Positions 57,900 to 64,000 of a stretch of 64,000 nt of DNA are shown one piece after another (positions within the stretch are counted from its first letter, which is position 1; every line of letters begins with the position of its first letter). The notes below the pieces were generated by a model, which saw nothing but the letters and a program-made list of their open reading frames with translations, was not told where the DNA came from and made no database searches. Position numbers and translations under genes: made by a program. The stretch covers positions 64,691,319 through 64,755,318 of the forward strand of contig CP136069.1 in NCBI GenBank assembly GCA_032622095.1, in the 5' to 3' direction. The stretch comes from Siphonodentalium dalli. Taxonomy: Eukaryota; Mollusca; Scaphopoda; Gadilida; Siphonodentaliidae.

Positions 57900-58826
57900 T
57901 TTTATTGTTTTGTCAAACGCTCTTTAATTCAGTAAAATACAATTTTTTCCCACACACTGGATGTCCGGCAAAATTGACAGAGAGATTCTGATGTATACAT
58001 AACAGTGGTTAGCCATATATAATCACACGCTTTGTCGACTCGATGCTATCGCGTTACAAAACGGCTCGGCAGTTTAATGTCGCGAAACACCTATTGAATT
58101 CAAATTTTACGATCTGTTGTCGACCACTGCTCATAAATATATATTGTCGACTCCGTGCTAAACTGTCACCTCTGTTTAATATGGCGGAACCAATCTAAAG
58201 CCAGCTGAAATAAAAAATTTACCACATGGGGGCGGGGAAGGGCGTTGATATATCGTGTAAATTTAAGTTTGCGGTAAAAAACAAGAATTTTATCGTGTTG
58301 AACAGATAGCTCAACTATAAACATTGGTAGAGGACATGAATAGTGTTCGGGAACGATTGATCAGCGCGATAGAGTTGGACACAACACCATCATGGATTAG
58401 ACGGCCTGCTGTTGCAAGAAATTATCAATTTGTTGACGATAGTTTCGACAAACATTAGATGATGATCAATTCCATGACGTTCCTGTGTAACATTGTTACG
58501 ACCTCATTAAAAAGGGAATGGAGGCCCTCATGTTTTATTTTCAACATGTTTTTTTTTATCTAGTGTTGACATTGTGAATATATGCAAGGTGGGGAATTAT
58601 TTGCTACATGTGTTTTCTTAATAATCAGGTAAGTGTAATTTCTATATGTAAACAAAACTGTTACAGCAGAAGTAAGAATGATGCATTGCTTGATATATAC
58701 AGATAATTGAAGCACTCAACATTTTATAGATCTGCGCAAATTTAGTTCATAGGCACGGAACAGGGATGATATATTGGTTAAGTATGTGGCAAATCTCATG
58801 TTTAACTATTAGTTCAACCACAATAT
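57900..58826. other. Long non-coding gap inside the Polinton
   Basis: Unusual in a block where genes overlap or nearly touch. GTCGACTC-ATGCT or close variants occur near 58,035 and 58,150, and GTCGAC a third time near 58,118. A TATATAA-like stretch lies ~110 bases upstream of the ATPase. A 40-codon plus-strand frame (58,336-58,458) is inside. The gap may hold the ATPase promoter, the PolB 3' end, or an inserted piece of foreign sequence. Confidence 0.4.
58336..58458 (+). CDS. Tiny plus-strand ORF, unidentified
   Basis: 40 codons, ATG in an AGGACATGA context, product starting MNSVRERLISAIELDTTPSW. It is the only plus-strand frame of any note in the gap and resembles nothing I recognise. No splice donor stands out. 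It may be chance. Confidence 0.2.
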   Translation: MNSVRERLISAIELDTTPSWIRRPAVARNYQFVDDSFDKH

Positions 58827-61800
58827 TCACACATATTTCTCGAAATAGTTCCCTTCGTCAACAGGTCTTGTTCCATCTGTAATAATTGAAGGTGATTCTG
58901 GTAATAATAAATCTGTTATGCTTTCCCAATCTTCATCTAGCGATGATAAATAACCAAATGGTTCTGTGGCATAATCTTTGATTATTCTGCGTTTATCTCC
59001 TGCTAATCTCATCGTTTTAGTCATGCGTTTTGAGTATATATGAAAATCTTTCGTCCTAACAAATTCATTGGGAAAATCAGCTTGTAGACTGTTTTCCTCG
59101 CCTTTAATCAGTTTAATCATGTTGTCGAAATCGATATTGGAGTTAATCCATTTAGCAGCATTAAAACCTTTGACCTTTATAACTTTACGACCAGATTCGG
59201 CGACTTCATAGGCGTACGATTTTGATGCAGTGGCGCAAAACTTTTTTATTGTTAATTCACCTTGACATAAATCATTTTGTAGTTCTCCCAACATACAACC
59301 GTCGGGAAGATTAGGTCCAGTGTGAATCCATATACACGAGTCAGTGTCCATATAAATCGCACGATCGCCTATCGTTTCTAGATGTTGGAGCATTGTTAAT
59401 CTGGCATATGCCGTTATAAATGAAGCTAAAATTACATTATTATTTCTATTTTGGTTTTGCGATAATTGTTTATACGTGACATACATAATTTCTCCTTCAT
59501 CAAATAATTTAATACTTTCAATTCTGATTTCTTTGTTGGCCCATAACTTAAAATATTCCTACGTATCTATACAAATTTTGGTCGATGACATTTCGTTTCT
59601 CATGGCTAATCGACCGAATAAAGAGTTCATAATCAATTTCGCCATCATTCTCATCGTTGGATTTTCATTCATTTCATGTTTCTCTAGCTTTTTGCCAAAT
59701 TTATTACCGTATTCCTCACAAAATTGCTGTTTTTGTTCCATAGTTTGAATATTTTGCGGGAACGGACTGGCATATGTTTTGAGACGATGGAAATATAATA
59801 TAAACGGTTTAAAAATACCGCCAATTTTCTCATCGTTTTCCGGGTAATGCCATACTTGATATATATGAATAACTTTGTAACCATGCGCGATGGCATATTC
59901 TATTTCAGGAGTGCACCACACGCCATAAATTCGTCTCTGATTTTCATCGTGTTCGCATTGTTTTTGATTGTTGTCTACCATGCATTTATTACATAGACCG
60001 AAAACTAATTTTCCGCTTTTAAGTTTTATTGGTAATACTGGATATATTAAATTGTTTGGGGGTAATATCTGACATTCAATTAAACCAAAATAGTTTTCGA
60101 TATCTTTCAAATCAGGATTTTTTATTACGGTGGGGTGTCCTATAGGAATTTTTTTAGTAAGCATCATGGCGGGGTACAATGAATTCACGTCTGAAAATCT
60201 TATACTAGCATTAGGATATCCGCACACTGACCCATCTTGGTTTTTTTTAGCTAAATATTTGAAAACTTCGCACCTGCCTCCGAATAACGATTTGCGAGGG
60301 TCCAATGTGCCAGAAACCATGGCATTTTGAATAAATATTTTGAATTCTAAATCAGTTTGTAATTTTTTTTCGTATTCGCATTCCCAGATAGTTATCAGCG
60401 GAATATATTGTTTTATTTCTTCTTCTCGTTCTATCGTTTTCTGATATATATCGTTGTACGATCGTTTCTGTAAAGGATGAATTGCATTTCTATCTGATTG
60501 TTTTATACACGTATGACAATGATATTCGCACCCGTAAAATTCGAGTCCTATTCCATTTATGCGATCATATCCATCTAGTCTATATTTGTTAAAAAGAACA
60601 TATTCTTGGTTTGAATTTCCTAGATATTGACATTGAAAACCCGTAGACTCGATATAATGAGCTATCCATAATAGCGATTTGGTTGAATTAGCTTGTAATG
60701 GCTGCGAATTTAATGCTATACTATTTTCTGGCATAAACATTTTCCTAAAAATTCGAAAAGATATAGACGGTAGGGTGATTCCCCCACTGAACGGATCCGT
60801 GTTACACGTTGTCATAAATATATCTCTGAATTTAGAGCAACATATATGAAGCACCTTACAGTCAATCATGCAATATTTCAATGCTTCTATTTGAAAATGG
60901 AAATTTTGTTTTTTGTTTTTTTTATACCATTCATTAAAGATCAAAATACGTTCGGTACTCATTTGTTCTAAATTATAATAATGCATCTCTGGCCAATCAC
61001 CTATATATTGTAAATTGTCTTTATTTCCAAATCCGTGTGGAAAAAACGATTTTGACGCGTTTTCTCCACAACCAAAACATTTGGCAGCTTTGTCTAAACT
61101 CACCGAAAAAAATAAATAAGAATCTAAAAACTTCAAATTTCCTAATTGAATTGATAATATTTTGTTTCCTCTTTGAATTATTTTTAATTTTTTTAGATCT
61201 ATATAATTGTTGACTAAATAGTCTAGTATGAAGTGATCATCATATCTGCTCGCGTTATGCGCTATACATATAGTAGGCTTCATTCCTTTGTTGTGAACAT
61301 TTAAAATTTTCTGAACAAATTGATCTATACAGTCTACTCCAAAATTATAATATTTTGTACGATCACATTGCAAACATGTCTTAAAAGAAAAATCAGATAT
61401 ATTGATACAGGATTGACAAACAATATGTGCACAAACAAGATATGGTATATGTCTATTATTTTCGTCGCAATATGTTTCGATATCATAGAATATATAATTA
61501 GTATTTTTAAAAACTTTTTTTGATTCTAACGCTGTAATAAAGCATTTATGTTGATTTTCTTCATTATAAAATGAGCAACAATTTCTACAGTATCTATGGT
61601 AACATCTATGGTTTTGTGTTTTTCCGTATGTACGCATACATACATCACATTTAATATACTTATCGCAGACGTTGTTCCGAATATGATTTTCGAAACATTT
61701 TTGTGATTTGCATACAATATCACACGTATCACATTTAACAGCTGTAAATGGATCAAAATTGCAAGGTAATTCTCCATTACAGAATTTACATATTTTGGTA

Positions 61801-62510
61801 CATGTATGTGATTTCACATACATTTTACCACATAGTGGACAGGTATTTTTGTGCTTTAAACATTTCAATCCATCTGCATTTTTCATTAACCAATAATGTT
61901 TGTTATGGTATATAATATAAATAATAGCTGTAGCTGTAGTTTCTCCTCTCCATATTATTCTATCACAATTGTCTTTGACAAATATACACATTTCGTTTTG
62001 TAAAAAACATTGTATTTTTTGAACATCAGATAGGTCGCAGGGTGACGATATATCGATTTCAGCTTCATGAGATAGTTGTATAGCTTGTTTGATTCTATAC
62101 TTGGAATTATATTTTCTGCGTGTGTTGGAAAAATTTCTAACATTTTTCATATATAATTCATCATTTTTGTTGCCTGGTATTTTAATCATTTCTCTCGCCA
62201 TAACGATGCACATAGGTAGACATAAATTATCTGTACACTGTCCTGAACATTCTGGCATTGTGATAATTTGATTCGACGATGTAAGCTTCTGATTCAACGA
62301 TAAAATTCGACCAGAACCCATAGGAATATATGCTATCGTTATATCCATAATAATAGTTCCGTCAATACGGAATTCTTGTTTGCTGTGTTGAATTGATTCA
62401 ATTTTATTAATAATATCTTTGCCTTTGATAGTATCTTTTTGAAAATCCACCCATAAATCTAGGTCTAATGTTGGATGGCTCAAAGTTAATCTAACATATC
62501 TCTCTCCCAT
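58827..62510 (-). pseudogene. Protein-primed family B DNA polymerase, one in-frame stop
   Basis: ATG at 62,510 opens 983 codons. Order: N-terminal region with NLCLPMCIVMARE (~95-107); a Cys/His-rich zinc-binding region (~217-325, several C-x2-C pairs); 3'-5' exonuclease motifs FYDIETY (Asp343, Glu345), IAHNASRYDDHF (Asn419, Asp424) and YCMIDCK (Asp550); a GCEYHCHTC segment (~660); FGGRCE (~743); motif A SDVNSLYP (Asp774); and motif B KLIMNSLFGRLA (~958). A TAG at 59,559-59,561 breaks the frame. It continues unchanged into motif C YMDTDS (near 59,340) and stops at 58,827. Full length would be about 1,227 residues. Polintons use this enzyme to replicate from a protein-primed terminus. The stop cuts off the catalytic Asp pair of motif C. 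Confidence 0.9.
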
Positions 62511-62719
62511 TCATCTAAATCAGACGCTGGTGCAACATGGTTCAGTATATCGTCAAATAATTGTTCTATATCTTGTGATTCGAATATATGTGGTATATTG
62601 AGAAATTTTAAACTATAAACTTTGTTAGTGACTTTGAACTTTTTGGAACGAATTTCTCTCGTTTTTGTGATCTCATAAAACGGTCCCGGCTGTATATTTA
62701 AGGCATCTTCCGTAGCCAT
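62486..62719 (-). pseudogene. N-terminal piece of polymerase B in a shifted frame
   Basis: ATG at 62,719 gives 77 codons (MATEDALNIQPGPFYEI, then TRFK-like basic strand RSKKFKVTNKVYSLKF and an acidic end DEWERDMLD). It overlaps the polymerase start by 25 bases in another frame. Invertebrate Polinton polymerases commonly have a leader of this type running directly into the LTLSHPTL strand found just after 62,510. So a single-base change near 62,500 probably split one gene. Less likely, it is a separate small protein. Confidence 0.55.
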
Positions 62720-62739
62720 TATTGCGACAATATGGAAAT

Positions 62740-63047
62740 CTGAAAGGCAAATTTATGGGACTTTGATTTAGGTTATGATTAGGGATAAATTAGAGAGCTT
62801 TGATGATATAGATGAAACAGTATATAAAAAATGCTTTTGAATGCATTTTCCCGAAAGATTCGGTTAATATGAATATGTTCAAAGACGTGAATGGCGCTAA
62901 CTTCAACAATTTTTTATAAAAATGAGTTACCAGGATTTTTATCTGATGATTACTTGGATTATATATCGTTTGTAATTTGCCAGTTTGCGATTAAATGCTG
63001 ATTATAAGACGAAAATAAAAATAAAAAAAAATAAAAAAATGACTTAC
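62740..63047 (-). other. Probable 5'-UTR intron of the polymerase transcript
   Basis: On the minus strand AAAAG|GTAAGTC at 63,048/63,047 is a near-consensus donor, and TTTGCCTTTCAG ending at 62,740 is a strong acceptor. The acceptor lies 20 bases before the ATG at 62,719. The intron would be 308 bp and entirely in the 5' leader. Confidence 0.55.
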
Positions 63048-63106
63048 CTTTTAAATCTGTAATTCTTTAAAGCGTGCACCTTAATAAATGCTTTAATTCT
63101 ATTCAG

Positions 63107-63114
63107 CTTATATA
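63107..63114 (-). promoter_or_regulatory. TATA box for the polymerase gene
   Basis: CTATATAAGC on the minus strand, about 60 bases upstream of the predicted splice donor. Transcription starting ~30 bases downstream would give a leader exon of roughly 30 bases. Box, donor, acceptor and ATG lie in the right order. Confidence 0.55.
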
Positions 63115-63509
63115 GAGATAGAGTTGGCGCCATTAATACTATCTAGTTCTATTTTAGGTAATTTAAACATTAAATTTGTCAGATATTAATGTGTTCAAGT
63201 TTTTTGTAACGTTGATGAAATACTCAGGTGTTGTTTATATGAAACTATGTTGTTTTTAAAAACATATCTATAATCATTTCATTGAAATGGTTATTGGTAA
63301 CTATGTAAGATATTCTGTTAATATCTTTTATGATAATGATTAATGACATTTTTTTTTTATTGCTTTCTTGACATGACATCTTAATGTCATATATAAATTA
63401 TGTGGTATTTAACTGGATAAATTAATTGCTTTTCGTTTACTTTATAAGAGTTTGTTGGAGTTTGGGCGTCTTTTGCTTACAATTTTATTCGAAATTTAAA
63501 CTAGGAATT

Positions 63510-64000
63510 ATGGAACCTTATTATTTTGCATTTTCACAAATTATAAGAATTATTCATTTTTTGAATGTTGTTCGCGTTGAATATGAGTTTAAACAGCAGC
63601 GGTTGCAATATTATAGGCGAGAATTTGTAGACGCTTGGGTACGCTACTGTGACGGGGATTTGACTGCGGACACCATTTTGGATAGAATTTATGATTTAAT
63701 AATAGGTAAGTTATTATTTAATTGATTTCCATTATTTTTGATACATTCTTTGTTTTCACAGATATTTTTTTTTTATCGTGTGAAATTATAGGTTTTGATG
63801 TATTATTGCATTTTAAAGTATATTTATATCGAATTAGTTTTGATAAAAATAAATTAGGAGCTTTACGATAAATATTTTATATTTAAATATAGATTAATTA
63901 CTATTGTTTAAAGATATATATATTTTTTTCAGTTGAATGTTCTTGTCTATCCGATTTAAGGATGAAAACCTTTCGTCTTTCTTGCCTACTGATTCAGAAG
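63510..64000 (+). CDS. Spliced gene of unknown function, runs off the right edge
   Basis: ATG at 63,510 (ATTATGG) opens exon 1, 65 codons plus one base, ending at an ATAG|GTAAGT donor (63,705). The exon encodes MEPYYFAFSQIIRIIHF..., then a Tyr/Arg-rich stretch (QQRLQYYRREFVDAWVRY) and an acidic helix. The intron is 227 bp. A TATTTTTTTCAG acceptor precedes exon 2 at 63,933. The phase fits (GTT), and exon 2 stays open to base 64,000. TATA-like sequences lie near 63,388 and 63,440. The gene is divergent from polymerase B. It may be a Polinton accessory gene or belong to flanking DNA; the family was not recognised. Confidence 0.45.

Larger units (their letters stand above)
50689..64000 (-). mobile_element. 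Polinton/Maverick (adintovirus-like) element, right end not seen
   Basis: A compact block of minus-strand genes at 51,567-62,719 includes protein-primed DNA polymerase B, retroviral-type integrase with chromodomain, packaging ATPase, adenain-like protease, major capsid, penton-like and PX-like proteins. This set is diagnostic of Polintons. The left limit is inferred: LINE RT homology stops at ~50,682 and the next sequence starts AGTAGTATTAAG, in line with Polinton termini that begin AG. I could not find its inverse before base 64,000, so the right terminal repeat and 6-bp duplication cannot be confirmed. Several genes carry stops or frameshifts, so this is a degenerate copy. Confidence 0.8.

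Overview
The window looks like intergenic, transposon-dense DNA from an animal, most likely a bivalve mollusc. It is AT-rich and has GT-AG introns, AATAAA signals and TATA boxes. It carries several APE-type non-LTR retrotransposons, repeats built around ATGGCCGCCA-like cores as seen in bivalves, and a Polinton/Maverick (adintovirus-like) element. The species cannot be fixed from the sequence. No ordinary single-copy host gene is complete here; almost everything is mobile DNA nested in mobile DNA.

Layout. (1) 1-7.6 kb: a non-LTR ORF2 running off the left edge on the minus strand, with a hydrophobic N-terminus and a degenerate 2A-like motif. It is followed by small dispersed and tandem repeats and by the C-terminal half of a minus-strand LINE ORF1. 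(2) 7,596-43,903: one 36.3-kb foldback element. It is bounded by a perfect 9-bp target-site duplication and by 300-bp outer inverted repeats that differ at about three positions. Inside these, the arms are 13.1 kb and 14.9 kb arrays of a ~205-bp satellite in opposite orientations, around a 7.8-kb spacer. The spacer holds two phase-compatible exons of an unidentified gene with its poly(A) signal, plus further tandem repeats. The element split the LINE ORF1, whose other half lies at 43,913-44,432; removing the element and one TSD copy restores an open frame. (3) 45.9-50.7 kb: a second LINE (ORF1, endonuclease, reverse transcriptase) on the plus strand. A 510-bp insertion with a long hairpin breaks the endonuclease, and the RT reading frame is cut off near 50,682. 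(4) ~50.7 kb to the right edge: a Polinton. All its recognised genes are on the minus strand: zinc-knuckle protein, adenain-like protease, major capsid protein, PX-like core protein, penton-like protein in two ORFs, integrase with chromodomain, two small conserved proteins, packaging ATPase and protein-primed DNA polymerase B. A TATA box and a 5'-UTR intron precede the polymerase. A spliced plus-strand gene starts at 63,510 and runs off the window.

The Polinton genes form a virion and replication kit: PolB copies the DNA, integrase inserts it, the ATPase packages it, capsid and penton build the shell, and the protease matures the particle. This copy is decaying. Three genes carry one in-frame stop each (MCP TAA, PolB TAG, integrase TGA) and at least three others show one-base frame breaks. 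The most unusual item is the giant satellite-armed foldback element with a captured gene fragment.
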